Assembly (NCBI GenBank): GCA_004835665.1
Contig: RBKR01000010.1
Location: forward strand, 868,001-932,000
Length of the DNA stretch: 64,000 nucleotides
Origin: Phoma sp. XZ068
Lineage: Eukaryota; Ascomycota; Dothideomycetes; Pleosporales; Didymellaceae
Reading direction: 5' to 3'
Shown: piece after piece, positions 1 to 9,733 of the stretch
Layout: each line of letters opens with the position of its first letter
Numbering within the stretch: position 1 is the first letter of the stretch
Translations under genes and position numbers: made by a program
The notes under the pieces: model-generated
What the model was told of the DNA's origin: nothing
The model's input: only the letters and a program-made list of their open reading frames with translations
Database searches by the model: none

Positions 1-1697
1 CACAGACATGGAAATACTTGAACACATTTCCTAAGCATTCAGCTCGGCAAGCTCTGCTAAACAGGTGTGCGCAGCCATATCAGTCCCGTTGGCCCGCCTT
101 AGGCATTTACACTGCACAGACGTGCATCCGGCTAGGGCGCGGGCTCACCAGTCGCAGAACCAAGGTGCTTGAAGATTGTGCCGTTGGTTATGCCGCTCTT
201 GACAGGATGGAAGTGCTGCCATAGGTACTAGAAGGCGCAGCTGTAAGGCCATAGCTTGCGAGGCGAGCGGATGCCCTGTTGGCGAAATAAAAGAGCCCAG
301 GCGACCTTTTCATCTTAGTCCTATCTAGAGCAGTAGAGAGTAACAATTCTTAGATATTATTGGATTTGTAGCAGTTATTTGTAGGAATCTAGTTAAGGAT
401 TCTCTGAGACTACGGTACCTAAGCTTTGCAATCTCTAAGGCAGCTCAAGCTGGCCATCTCCAGGCCTGGATCATCTGGGGTTCTCTGTAAGGCGAGCACC
501 AGCTGTAAAGGCCTCGCGCTAGAACTATGTAATGCACAAAGCTTGTTCGTCTTGCAAGCGCTACTGCAGGAAGTAGCCTAGGCCCGGGCTGGACAAGATC
601 AAACTTCGGGTACTTGGATCGAGCGCGACTGTCGCCGAACCCATGAAGTAAGACTGTGAAGCTGAATTCGTGTCGAGGGGAGTAGCGCCAACAAGAGGCA
701 GCCAATAGCGACACCACACAGCTACACGCCCCAACTGCTTAGTCCCTACCACAAAGTCATTTTATCAGCACAATCACCATAGTTACTAAATCGCCCTGTA
801 CCGCGGTACTGGCATCCTTCATACAAGCAATAAAGAGTGCAGCATGCCGACACGCCCGAAGCTCTTTGCCGGAATGCTCATCGATTGTTTTATTACGCAA
901 GCGTGACTGAGCGGTGCTGTATCGACCATCGCTGCGAACATACATTGGTGTCATGGCTTCCATCACACAGATTAACCCTGTATCGTGTTCGTATACGCTT
1001 GCGTAGCGCATCTCGACTGTTGTAGCACAGCAAAAGCGCTTCTGCAAGCTGCAGTGTTAAGGTAGGGTTGTGCCGCGGCATTGTGGTCGGGCTTTGATAA
1101 CTTCCGGGCACGCTTCGCCTAAGTTGCCAATACGCTAGTTTCATCAAGTCCTCGCGTTGTTTTCTGAGATACATATTTGGCATTCTCATCGGCCTCCAAT
1201 GCGCCCGAAGATAAGTTTCTTCAATCGCCTATCTGAGCTCGATTGCATCTCTAAGTAGAGGGTTTCGCCCAAGACTGCCCTATGTTTCCAACACAATACC
1301 CTGCAGAAGCGTAGAACCAAATTTTGCAACGACTTGGTTCGATGAAGAACTCTTTCCAGCCCAGTAACCATGATAGTAAATAGCTAGATTATAGTGACCC
1401 CGGTGAGTGATCCCTACCGACGCCAACGTTGTGCGAGAGTGCACGGCTTCAGGCCCGGCCATCGGAAAAGTAACGGCGTCCCTGGCCACTCGCTTCCAAT
1501 ATCGAATGTGCCGCTCTGTGTGCTGGCTCATAGCGGGGTGATTACCGTCAATAAAGGCTCTAAGCCGGTTGGATCCCTGCCACCTCGCTTCTGTAAAGGC
1601 AACTTCCGAATTATAGATCCATATCGATGCATACAGGTTGACGAGAGCTAAAATTTGAAGGTGTTTCTAGAGCACTAAAACTTGACCTATCGACCTT
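1..1697. other. No recognisable gene
   Basis: Only short overlapping open frames on both strands are seen, none with a recognisable motif. I see no terminal repeats or tandem arrays. It reads as ordinary or decayed intergenic DNA. Confidence 0.5.
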
Positions 1698-2126
1698 ATG
1701 CTACTTCAGTTATGCCAAGTGCTTGTTCTGAGGAACAGAGTGTCAGCGTTGGTCACCTGGCGAGACAGTGATGAACATCCGCGTAGAAAGTGCGTTGAAG
1801 ACTGTAGGGACAAGACTGTCACGACGGACCTTCAACCCTACTCTGGATTTATAAAAGACGTCGCTGGGTCTTCGAATGGACGTAACGGGATCAGCGTTGT
1901 CAAACTAGCATCCGAGATGAATCCGAGCAACTCTCACAGAGCTGTTCTCCAGCGCCTTCAAATTTTGGTCAATGACTATTACAATGGCCTCTCCAGGGCT
2001 TTTCAACTCGACTTCTATAAGGTGGACTACCGCAAGGAGATCGCCATGAAGTCTATCCATGAACGCTACATCAGGATCAACACAATCAAATCCACTACTC
2101 CGTCAGTGATCTACTTAGCCGCCTAG
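1698..2126 (+). CDS. Possible small hypothetical protein (142 aa)
   Basis: An ATG-initiated open frame of 142 codons that I do not recognise. The C-terminal half reads like a helical domain (around residues 70-125, rich in Leu, Arg, Lys and Tyr), while the N-terminal part looks unstructured and contains several cysteines. There is no signal peptide or membrane segment. Nothing nearby on the same strand extends it, and no convincing splice pair was found. It could be the remnant of a larger gene or a chance ORF in decayed DNA, so I list it only as a candidate. Confidence 0.2.
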   Translation: MLLQLCQVLVLRNRVSALVTWRDSDEHPRRKCVEDCRDKTVTTDLQPYSGFIKDVAGSSNGRNGISVVKLASEMNPSNSHRAVLQRLQILVNDYYNGLSRAFQLDFYKVDYRKEIAMKSIHERYIRINTIKSTTPSVIYLAA

Positions 2127-2876
2127 AAGTCAGTCGAAGAATCCATGCCCTAACCACTTAAACACTATTCCAATAACCTCGCTAGGTTGATCTACAAGCG
2201 TCTGGAATAGACCAAAATATTTATTTGTTACATCTGTTGAATGGTATGCTCTGGAGTGCTCCTAGACCATCAGCTGCGCCAAGCCACTACAAGCATCGAG
2301 CTATATTCGTGCATGAATTAGCGAAGATTCCATACCACTAGCTTAGCTTGGTCCTGGCAAAGCTATGATTACCGATATGCCAATCCAAGTGCGTTCACCA
2401 CAGACGATATAGCTGCTCGGGTTGCTATCGCCTAAAATTGGCCCATAGCAGCTACTACTTCTTTGAACAACGATCGCTCTAATAGCATCGAGAGGCTCGG
2501 CAAGGCGCGAAGCGCGAACAAACAAAGCCGTCAATCCGTCAATCGCTCCACCTCAGCTGGAAACGCCCGCGATCGAGTTTTCGAGCCCTGTGCACCGGTC
2601 CAAGCCTCACTGTGACCGCAGTACTCTCTCTTCCACACCTGCATGCGCTAGTCGTTTAGTAAGTCGCCTTGTTGGCGAGGGTTCACTGAAATCTTTGTGA
2701 CTTTTCAGCATTTTTGAAAGCCGAGGAGTACAGTCTTCCCAAGCGACTACATCCTTCGCATCTACTACAGCCGCGCAACACTCACACAAACTCATCATAG
2801 AGTCCCGGTCTTATGAACGACCAATCCCTCCTTTGTCACACAATCGTCTCACTAAGTCGCTTCCTTTGCATAGGAG
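2127..2876. other. No recognisable gene
   Basis: Short antisense and sense open frames only. The stretch probably includes the promoter and 5' leader of the gene that starts at 2877. No repeat structure is evident. Confidence 0.4.
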
Positions 2877-3728
2877 ATGATGTCACCAGGATCAGAGCGA
2901 CATCTTCCTCCAATGCTGCCCTCCTTAAGTTCATTGCCACCAGCTCCCCCATGGCGCGGGTCTGAACGTGTTATGGAAAGTTGGCTGGCAGCGAAGATCG
3001 AAGAGGAAAAGAGAAAGCAGGAGGAGGAAAAGACAAAGCAGGAGGAGGAAAAGACAAAGCAGGAAGCCTTCAGACTTAGGAAGCGTGAGATCGAGCAGTC
3101 AATGCTTCGGGAATCTGTGCAAGGCGGCATATCACCTCAGCTCATTCCAACCATGTTCGCTGGAGCTAGTGGGGGAGATTCTACGGACATAAGTACAGAG
3201 TGGCTTCAGCATTACAGAGCTCGGCTGAACATGGCCTACCAAAATCAAGTGCAAGCTCAAAAGCAGATCCAGGTGTCACCAGAGCTTTATAGAGAAATAA
3301 GGATGGGTAGTCGGCCCCAGCCAGCAATGCACGCGGATCATTCTCCAACCTATCAGTCAATATGCCCACCAACTTCGACGGGCCTGGCTCAGCCATCACC
3401 AACGCAGGCCCAATCTGCACCCCAAACTATGATTACCGCTCACACTTGTGGGAACATATCTCCAGGAGAGAGGGGTGCAGATCCGCTGGTCATTGGTGGT
3501 ACCGTAACACCTAGTCGTCACCTACAGCTCCAAAGGCTGAATGCGAATGAGATCAACTTTCTTCAGTCTCATGCGAAGTCGTCAAACATGCAGCCCCTGC
3601 AGCAGATTACGTCGGGCCAACAACAACTGCCTCCTGCTTCTTTATGCTTTCACCAATGGGTTCCTCCATCATCGAATTCCAAAAGTACAAGAACGCCAGC
3701 GGCGCCTTCATCTAAATTCCGTGTCTAG
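2877..3728 (+). CDS. Coiled-coil, Gln/Pro-rich protein, possibly 3'-truncated
   Basis: A 283-codon single-exon frame starting at tandem ATGs. Residues 1-30 are Pro/Ser-rich. Around residues 38-75 there is a highly charged heptad-like coiled coil with a tandem EEEKTKQ repeat (the repeat is also visible in the DNA at about 3005-3060), followed by an ARL-type helix and a long Gln/Pro/Ser-rich, probably disordered tail ending in a conserved-looking FHQW segment. From memory this resembles a recurrent family of fungal nuclear hypothetical proteins with a short coiled coil followed by low-complexity sequence; I know no function. The stop lies only 22 bp before the left TIR of a Tc1/mariner element, so the natural C-terminus may have been displaced. 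There is no signal peptide or membrane helix. Confidence 0.6.
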   Translation: MMSPGSERHLPPMLPSLSSLPPAPPWRGSERVMESWLAAKIEEEKRKQEEEKTKQEEEKTKQEAFRLRKREIEQSMLRESVQGGISPQLIPTMFAGASGGDSTDISTEWLQHYRARLNMAYQNQVQAQKQIQVSPELYREIRMGSRPQPAMHADHSPTYQSICPPTSTGLAQPSPTQAQSAPQTMITAHTCGNISPGERGADPLVIGGTVTPSRHLQLQRLNANEINFLQSHAKSSNMQPLQQITSGQQQLPPASLCFHQWVPPSSNSKSTRTPAAPSSKFRV

Positions 3729-3750
3729 CCTCCGCAGTGTCAAGATAGGC

Positions 3751-3786
3751 CACCCCCTAGTCAAAAAAAGCTGGACACTTTTTGAT
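3751..3786 (+). repeat. Left TIR of Tc1/mariner element
   Basis: 36 bp that are perfectly reverse-complementary to 5359-5394. It contains an A7 tract and the core GCTGGACAC. Confidence 0.9.
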
Positions 3787-3879
3787 AACGTAAGCGGGCG
3801 ATCCCCGCATCAACACCATCATAGTACTACACTTCAACTAGCTATAACTCCACCAAATCTTCGTAATTTTTAATTAAAA

Positions 3880-5199
3880 ATGCGTCTCCGTAACCGCGAA
3901 GTTACTCCCTTTAATCCTACTAAACTACATTGTGACTCCCTAACGCGTGCGCGGTTCTATCACGCGTATGATCATCGGGATGATCACACCCGGATACCCG
4001 CGACGCGACTGTTCAAACAGCTCGGTATCCCTAGGTCCACAGCATATAGTTGGCTTGCCTTGAGGCATGAGATAGGTGATATTGCAGCTCGTCGACACGA
4101 TGGGAGAGTTGAAAAGCAGCTTTTACGAGGTACTAGAGGCTCTGGGAGGCCATTCAAAGTAACCGATGAGCAGCTCCACCACCTGCTTGAGGCAGACCAA
4201 TCTACACGTCAGCAACCTCTACAAATCCAGCTCGAAGACGCTCATATCGATGCCACACGTCGTACACTACAACGATCCCTACACACCCGAGTAGACGCTG
4301 GCATGTTTCGAGCAGCTACACAGAGCGAGATTACTCCTCCTCAAGCTGATCAGAGGCAGAATTACTCTGCTGTCAACCAATATCAACCTATTGTAGGGTT
4401 CTGGGATGGTGTTCAGTTCGCTGACGAGGCTCATATGGCCCTGGATGACTTCCCTGTTGAGTGGATATTGCGTATTATTGGTAAAAGGACAGCACCAAAC
4501 AACGTCGTCCGACACACTGATAAGAGTGCAAACGTAGTCCACTGTGCAGGTTGGATCAACTACTACGAGCGAGCCGATGAGCTCACCTTCTACAATGACG
4601 AGTATGACGACTATGTGGCTCCGAAGCCTCCTCCAAAGCCTCGAAGGCGCCCAGCCACAGAGTCTACAGCAGAATTTGACGCTAGAATGAGAGTCTGGGA
4701 GGCCGAACTTTCACGGACACCACATATACAGAAGCCTGGCAACTCTATGAGGGCTATATACTATGTGGAGAAGATCCTGCCGTTGTACTGCACTGCATAC
4801 ACGTCGTTGGTGGCTCGCTCAGACTCATTGCGTGCCTCTGTTCCTATACAACAACGATATAACTGGTTTCTCATGGAGGATAACGACCCTAGCCATGGTA
4901 CTCGGAATCCCAACTCGTTACCAGCTGTCTATAAGCATGATCGTGGTATAAGAACGCTCTCACATCCAGCCAATTCACCCGACCTCAACCCTATTGAAAG
5001 CATGTGGAACATCATTAAATCACGCGTTAAGCAGAGACTCAACACCATCAATAGTATCACGGAGCTCAAGGCAGCATTACAACACGAGTGGAAGCAAATT
5101 CAACAAGAAATGGTGCAGGAGCGGATAGATGAGATGCCCCATCGTTGTAGGCAGGTGTTTCAATACCCAAGCGTTCGGGTGAAGACTACGCTCTGGTAA
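3880..5199 (+). CDS. Tc1/mariner DDE transposase (439 aa)
   Basis: This should catalyse cut-and-paste transposition of the surrounding element. Residues about 20-130 look like paired helix-turn-helix DNA-binding modules (an IPRSTAYSWL-type recognition helix near 49-60). The catalytic DDE domain follows. Asp182 sits in FADEAH, Asp334 in MEDNDPSHG, and Glu373 in SPDLNPIESMWN. The second Asp to Glu spacing is 38 residues, longer than the 34 of classical Tc1. A Pro/Lys/Arg-rich insertion lies between the first and second Asp (around residues 248-285). The frame is intact from ATG to stop and fills the element, leaving a leader of about 90 bp after the left TIR and about 160 bp before the right TIR. 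No missing catalytic residue is seen, so it could be active. Confidence 0.92.
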   Translation: MRLRNREVTPFNPTKLHCDSLTRARFYHAYDHRDDHTRIPATRLFKQLGIPRSTAYSWLALRHEIGDIAARRHDGRVEKQLLRGTRGSGRPFKVTDEQLHHLLEADQSTRQQPLQIQLEDAHIDATRRTLQRSLHTRVDAGMFRAATQSEITPPQADQRQNYSAVNQYQPIVGFWDGVQFADEAHMALDDFPVEWILRIIGKRTAPNNVVRHTDKSANVVHCAGWINYYERADELTFYNDEYDDYVAPKPPPKPRRRPATESTAEFDARMRVWEAELSRTPHIQKPGNSMRAIYYVEKILPLYCTAYTSLVARSDSLRASVPIQQRYNWFLMEDNDPSHGTRNPNSLPAVYKHDRGIRTLSHPANSPDLNPIESMWNIIKSRVKQRLNTINSITELKAALQHEWKQIQQEMVQERIDEMPHRCRQVFQYPSVRVKTTLW

Positions 5200-5358
5200 T
5201 ACTACAACACCACAAAAATTGATCATGATAGTATTCTCTAGTATCCTAGCTTCCTTATTAATCAAAAACTACTTAAAAATGTCTTGTGGTGGTTAAAAAC
5301 GATGCGTTTTAGTATAGTGGGTGCTAACAAAGCAACATTTGGTGGGGTTGCTCACGTC

Positions 5359-5394
5359 ATCAAAAAGTGTCCAGCTTTTTTTGACTAGGGGGTG
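5359..5394 (-). repeat. Right TIR of Tc1/mariner element
   Basis: A perfect inverted copy of 3751-3786. Immediately outside it is a G-rich run (GTGGGGGGA). Confidence 0.9.
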
Positions 5395-5749
5395 GGGGGA
5401 CAAATCACGCCAGCCTGAATCCAATCCATCTGGGCATGTAATTTAACAGCGAACCTCGCTCATAATACTAGATTTATCCGCTAAAAGCTAGGTCATACGA
5501 GTTAGGTTACTGGGGCGGCTTGCTTTCACGGGGATTGCTCGTTGCAATCCCGGACTGATGAAAACCTCGAACCCTGTCGTGCGTAGTCCCTGAACTCATG
5601 ATTACTATGCAACGAGCGCAGCGATTCATGACCAGCGGAAGTGTCCCACTTACAATATTAATATAAAGAGGGACGCAGAACATGGATTCGAGGACCACGC
5701 AGCAGCGACTCTCCAACGTCATTGCTTGTTAAGAACACGACTCTTTTCA
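5395..5749. other. Intergenic, upstream region of hydrolase
   Basis: No gene is seen between the right TIR of the Tc1 element and the ATG of the downstream hydrolase. It probably carries that gene's promoter. No clear TATA or repeat structure was recognised. Confidence 0.4.
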
Positions 5750-6874
5750 ATGATGAATCGAACGTTTGTCAAACTTTTAATTTCTTTCCTGAGCATTACA
5801 CCTTCACTATGTTTCCCGGTCAACAACACTGTCAAAACACCATCAAATTGGGCCTTGGAGTCATTAACAGCGCACGACATGACATTGAAGAATGGCGAGA
5901 CAACGCGCTACTATGAAGGCGGCAACAAGAATGGCGTGCCTCTGATCTTCATCCATGGATGGCCCGGCATCGCTGAGACGTGGAAACATCAACTCGCCTA
6001 CTTCTCAGCGCAATCAAAATACCGGGTCATCGCCCCGGATGTGCGCGGCTACGGCGACTCGACAGCGCCCAATGACCCGCGGGCGTACTCTTTGAAGGCT
6101 CTAGACAAAGAGCATGTCGAATTCGCACAACGACTGGGCATTAAGAAGGCTGTATGGATTGCGCACGACTGGGGCTGCGGCGTAACCCATACACTAGCTG
6201 CCCATTACCCCGAGCTTTTCATCGCCTCAGTATCCATGGCAGTCCCTTACCACACAGTCGAACGAGGGCTTGGTTACATCAAGACTCTGATCAACCGCGA
6301 CCTCTATCCCGAGGACGAGTACGAATGGGGCCAGTGGGACTACATGCGGTACTACCAGACGAATGCCCACGATGTGACCGCGAGTTTCGAATACGACATT
6401 GAAAAGGTTACAAAGGCGCTTTTTCTCCCCCAGGACCCTGCGACTTTCGAGCAGCGTGCTACCACCTCCACTATTATCAGGGATGGAGGATGGTTCGGCG
6501 GAAACCCCGAGAATGTGCCTGATCTGCCCCTCAATTCTACTTTGCTGGATGAATCGCTGTACGCGAATCTGGTCAAGGGTTTCAAGAAACATGGCTTCCA
6601 TGGTCCGACGGCTTACTACCTCAACGACGATGCCAACGCGGCATACACGCGCAGTGAAAGGAATCGGGGTGTACTGAATTTTCCAGTGCTGTATTTGGAC
6701 CCGGTGCTCGACCCGGTCACCACGCCGACTCTTACGCCGAAATTTGCGAAAGTGCAGGCCAAGTACACGAAAGATTTAACGTACAAGAGTATCGAGGCGG
6801 GGCATTGGCTGCAATTGGAGAAGCCCAATGAGGTGAATCAGGCGTTGGAGAAGTGGCTGAATAAGACGTTGTAA
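5750..6874 (+). CDS. Secreted epoxide-hydrolase-like alpha/beta hydrolase
   Basis: A 374-aa single-exon protein. Two adjacent ATGs (5750, 5753) begin a classic signal peptide: MMNR, a hydrophobic stretch to about residue 20, then a Ser-Leu-Cys cleavage-like site, so export is likely. The alpha/beta-hydrolase fold shows the oxyanion-hole motif HGWP at residues 69-72, the nucleophile Asp140 in AHDWGC, and the catalytic His352 in AGHWLQLEKP. Asp317 or Asp321 is the likely acid. Asp as nucleophile together with HGWP points to the epoxide hydrolase/dehalogenase branch, hydrolysing epoxides to diols by an Asp-ester intermediate. Two lid-region tyrosines would be expected to activate the epoxide; several are present in the YMRYYQ region near residues 200-210. 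The substrate is unknown; it may be a host compound or a secondary metabolite. Confidence 0.88.
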   Translation: MMNRTFVKLLISFLSITPSLCFPVNNTVKTPSNWALESLTAHDMTLKNGETTRYYEGGNKNGVPLIFIHGWPGIAETWKHQLAYFSAQSKYRVIAPDVRGYGDSTAPNDPRAYSLKALDKEHVEFAQRLGIKKAVWIAHDWGCGVTHTLAAHYPELFIASVSMAVPYHTVERGLGYIKTLINRDLYPEDEYEWGQWDYMRYYQTNAHDVTASFEYDIEKVTKALFLPQDPATFEQRATTSTIIRDGGWFGGNPENVPDLPLNSTLLDESLYANLVKGFKKHGFHGPTAYYLNDDANAAYTRSERNRGVLNFPVLYLDPVLDPVTTPTLTPKFAKVQAKYTKDLTYKSIEAGHWLQLEKPNEVNQALEKWLNKTL

Positions 6875-7411
6875 GTCTTGGATACTCGACAGCTAGCCTT
6901 ATGCTTAAATTTCTAGACCAAGTTGTCGCCCTAATCTCCTTTGATGTATATCTAGATTGGCTATTGGCATGGAGACTGTTACAATCTGTACGACCGGGCT
7001 GGTACTAGTACAAGAATCACAAGCTTTTTGCTATCCTGCTTAAGCAGTGGCAAGTAGGAGAATGGATAGATGCTGACTCTAAACATGCTGTTATCAGTAG
7101 CAGGAGTGTCTACAGAGTGCGGCTACATTCCAACGGCTCGTGATGATGCGAGGGAAGTCTCGATTCGCACGTTACTTGTTGAGAAGGGATACTGCAGTGC
7201 CAGCTCCTGAGTAGCGGGATGCAAGATGGGATGAGATACTGACTTAGATTATACAAAAAGATGTAATGTTATCAAGGCTTGTATTAGAAGCGAGGCCGAA
7301 GCCAATCCCCAATCCAACCCATCCATCCATCCATACTCCAAAGCCTGGCATTACTCCACCTCCTCATTAATCTCAAGACTAAGACTAAGACTAGCAATAC
7401 TCTCCAACGTC
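6875..7411. other. Intergenic, 3' regions of two convergent genes
   Basis: No gene seen. It contains short simple repeats, a CCAT run near 7318-7332 and an AAGACT-type run near 7375-7395. It presumably holds the 3' UTRs of the two flanking convergent genes. Confidence 0.45.
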
Positions 7412-7414
7412 TTA

Positions 7415-8230
7415 CTAGACCCAATCTTCCTCCCCCCCAGCCTTCCGTCCCTTCTTCTTCTTCCCCGTATTATTCTCCCCCGTAAGCGGGGGCGCATCCC
7501 TCACCCACCTCGCCACAGCATCCGCGCGGTCCGTACTAATAGGGTACTCACGGTTATCATCGCCAGCCCGGCGCTGGGGCGGAGTGGATTCTGCTTTCTC
7601 GGTCGTGGTTGCGGTGCCGTTGGAATGAGATAGTGTAGCAGCGTCGTCGTCTTGGAAGCGCTTCTCTCGCGCCCGGACGGCGCGCTGGAAGGATGCTTCG
7701 TCGACGACGCGTTCGTCGGCGAGGGCGTCGAGGATGGCTTCGTGCTTTTGGCGCTCGCGGCGTTGTTGCTTGGACTCTTGTTTGTCTGCTGGGGCGGGTC
7801 GTGCGCCATTGGTGCCCGGTCGTGCTACCGTTCCGTTGCTGGGATGCCCGTTTTGCGCGTCCGTGTGCGCAGGGGGTCTGCACAGCTTCTCCCATGACGA
7901 CGTCAGGCCGAGCCAATTCCCGCCTCGTCTCAAGACCTTGACCCAGTCGCTCCGGGCAGGGCTCCGGGCAGCCAGGAATATGGGGTATCCGTCGAGCAGG
8001 CGTGCCAGACGGGCGGCGTTGTGTGCGTGTCGCAGGAGTTCCTTGGGCGGTGTCTGCAGGAGAGCGTGGACGAGGAGCAGCGAGTGCAGGGCGTCGGCGA
8101 GCAGGGGGTGGTAGGTGAGGGATTCGCTGGCGGGGATGGGCGCGGGCGGGGTGTCTGGTGGGAGGGGGTGTGGGGGCAGGGGGACGGCGTCGAAGAGCTG
8201 GTTGAGGGTGGTGGAGGGAGGCTGGGCCAT
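7415..8230 (-). CDS. Unknown GC-rich protein gene, probably 5' frameshifted or truncated
   Basis: A 271-aa frame of much higher GC content than its neighbours. It has a Pro-rich N-terminus, a Leu/Ala/Arg-rich helical region at about residues 40-115 with a conserved-looking WVKVLRRGGNWLGL segment, and a low-complexity charged C-terminus ending in a Lys-rich cluster. I do not recognise the family. Upstream of the ATG the frame continues without a stop for about a dozen codons, then meets a four-C run at about 8260. One extra base there would join it to a second plausible coding stretch (reading KLDRLLDES...) that begins after a CAG acceptor at about 8320. I infer a missing first exon plus a one-base deletion, or an assembly error. 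The pogo transposon boundary lies only about 120-200 bp upstream and may have removed the promoter and first exon. Confidence 0.55.
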   Translation of the reverse strand: MAQPPSTTLNQLFDAVPLPPHPLPPDTPPAPIPASESLTYHPLLADALHSLLLVHALLQTPPKELLRHAHNAARLARLLDGYPIFLAARSPARSDWVKVLRRGGNWLGLTSSWEKLCRPPAHTDAQNGHPSNGTVARPGTNGARPAPADKQESKQQRRERQKHEAILDALADERVVDEASFQRAVRAREKRFQDDDAATLSHSNGTATTTEKAESTPPQRRAGDDNREYPISTDRADAVARWVRDAPPLTGENNTGKKKKGRKAGGEEDWV

Positions 8231-8370
8231 GCGGCGGGCCTGGCGGAGGGTCGCTTGTAGGGGATCAGGGCGTCGGCGGTGGCGGACTCGTCGAGCAGGC
8301 GGTCGAGCTTGGCCTTTTCTGACCGTTATTACCAGATCAGATTGCCCGCCTTGCCCTCAGATTGCCCTAA

Positions 8371-8420
8371 TTTACGCTGCTCCGTGCACACCCGATGCCC
8401 CCTGTTATCTGATCTTTGAC
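8371..8420 (+). repeat. Dispersed repeat shared with 44271-44320
   Basis: The core TTTACGCTGCTCCGTGCACA matches 44271-44290 with two transition differences, and both copies are followed by a CTGTTATC...CTGA(T)TT type tail. It is probably the end of an old dispersed element. Confidence 0.45.
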
Positions 8421-8458
8421 CAGTCACGTTGAATAGGTACAGTAACCGTGCACGCCTT

Positions 8459-8516
8459 GGCGCCCTGCAGCACACCTCAAAAATGAGGCTGTAGAGCCAC
8501 TTACAATAGTTATCAT
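8459..8516 (+). repeat. Left TIR of the split pogo element
   Basis: Imperfect inverted match to 20579-20637, with the conserved core AAAAATGAGGCTGTAGAG and ACAATA-rich inner part. Confidence 0.7.
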
Positions 8517-8543
8517 CGCGAGATTTTTTGTTGTGACAGTCTA

Positions 8544-9329
8544 CTAAATCCTACGGTGCTTAACCTGCTCCCATTTCTTATTTGGCTTTGTTTTGCGGCC
8601 GCTGCGCGTGGTACCTGGTGGAGGTGCTGGGGACGGCGACGCCTCGACGACGACGCGAGCAGCACCACGCGCACGCTGTTTTTTGGCTGCAGGCTCTGTA
8701 GAAGGCTTACTTGAGGCCTTGCGCTTGCCTGTTTGGGGTAATTGTATAGATTTAGCAGCGTCGCGCTCTTGTTTCTTCCGTTGCTTCTCAGCGTCATTAG
8801 CAGCCTTCTTCCTTGCTTTCTCTTCCCTCACCCTCTCTCGTTCTACACGCCTCTGCTGCTTATCCCGCTCATCTTGAAGCTTCTTCTGGGCTTGAAGCTC
8901 CTTCTGATGAGCTTTATCTACCTTCTCTTGTAGCTCCTGCTCCTTATTAGCCTCGTAGCGCTCCTCAGCTTGGCGGATCTTACGAGGGGACCAAAGAACA
9001 GCTGTACTATGAAACTCCTCGCGATGCTGCAGGTCAAGCCTCCTCCGCTTGTTTTTACAGGGCTTAAGCTCCCTAATTACGTTGCGTAAGCCTTCATTTT
9101 CAAGCTGTACAAGCTGTGTGTGGGCGGAGAGGTGGGAGATAGTACGCCTCAACTGCTGCACCTCCTCTGCGTCCTGATTCTCCACCACCAGGGCCAGTAT
9201 TTGGATAGCTTGCTTCCAGTTATCTGCTGCAATTGGTGAAGGTGTACGAGGCAGCTGCCTGCGCTTATTCTGGAATCTATCGACGACTACAGCTGCGTTT
9301 GGTGGCTTGGTTGGTTGGTTGGTATTCAT
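8544..9329 (-). pseudogene. C-terminal part of pogo transposase (261 codons)
   Basis: An open frame whose layout matches the tail of fungal CENP-B/DDE_1-type transposases: a short linker with RTPSPI, a Leu-rich coiled coil containing LENEGLRNVI (about residues 75-90), a WSPRKI segment, a long charged Glu/Lys/Arg helix (about 120-185) and a Lys/Arg-rich basic tail. It starts 92 bp inside the LINE 3' target duplication, on the far side of the LINE from the catalytic domain. Taken with 19076-20389 it is the C-terminus of one broken transposase. A TTGG simple repeat overlaps its first codons. It could also have been a separate second ORF of the element. Confidence 0.7.
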
Positions 9330-9421
9330 TTTACGTCTGGTTGATGGGGATGAAGTCCACCATCTCGCCTCCCGAAGGGCATATACGACGTGCTAAGCTA
9401 TGGAATTACAGTGCTGCTACA

Positions 9422-9429
9422 CTCCCTTA
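9422..9429 (+). repeat. 8-bp target duplication at LINE 3' end
   Basis: CTCCCTTA here and at 19071-19078 flank the LINE. The flanking bases differ, so the duplication is exactly 8 bp. Confidence 0.7.
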
Positions 9430-9555
9430 GAAAGCATTTCTTGCGTACGCGGGTAATGCTACCATTTCAGAACTACAGCTCCCCGTCCAGTTGGGGAGGC
9501 TGAGCGATGTATGTACATTAGGGTGATTTCCTTGCATTCTGAGGCATCTATATGC

Positions 9556-9556
9556 C

Positions 9557-9587
<31 letters not shown>

Positions 9588-9604
9588 TGTGTGTGTGAGT
9601 GTGC
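9556..9604 (+). repeat. GA/GT microsatellite in LINE 3' region
   Basis: A run of GA dinucleotides followed by GT dinucleotides; on the LINE strand it reads as an AC then TC tract in the 3' untranslated part. Confidence 0.85.
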
Positions 9605-9733
9605 GCGTAGGGGAAAGAGGGGGCCGGAGGGGGTAGAAAGGGAGGAGGAGGGGTGGGGAGCATTGCAGCTGTTGTGCTGAACCTACTCTTGCTAGGTGCT
9701 GCATCGCTTGCTGCTGTTGTAGGGCTGCAAGTG

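Larger units (their letters stand above)
3751..5394 (+). mobile_element. Complete Tc1/mariner-type transposon with 36-bp TIRs
   Basis: A 1,644-bp element bounded by perfect 36-bp inverted repeats (3751-3786 and 5359-5394) that begin CACCCCCTAGTC and end in TTTTTGAT. One uninterrupted transposase frame lies inside. A clean TA target duplication cannot be read: either the TA inside CCCCCTAG is the real boundary, or the flanks have changed. A truncated copy of the same element lies at 28559-28787 with nearly identical sequence, so the family has moved recently here. Confidence 0.9.
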
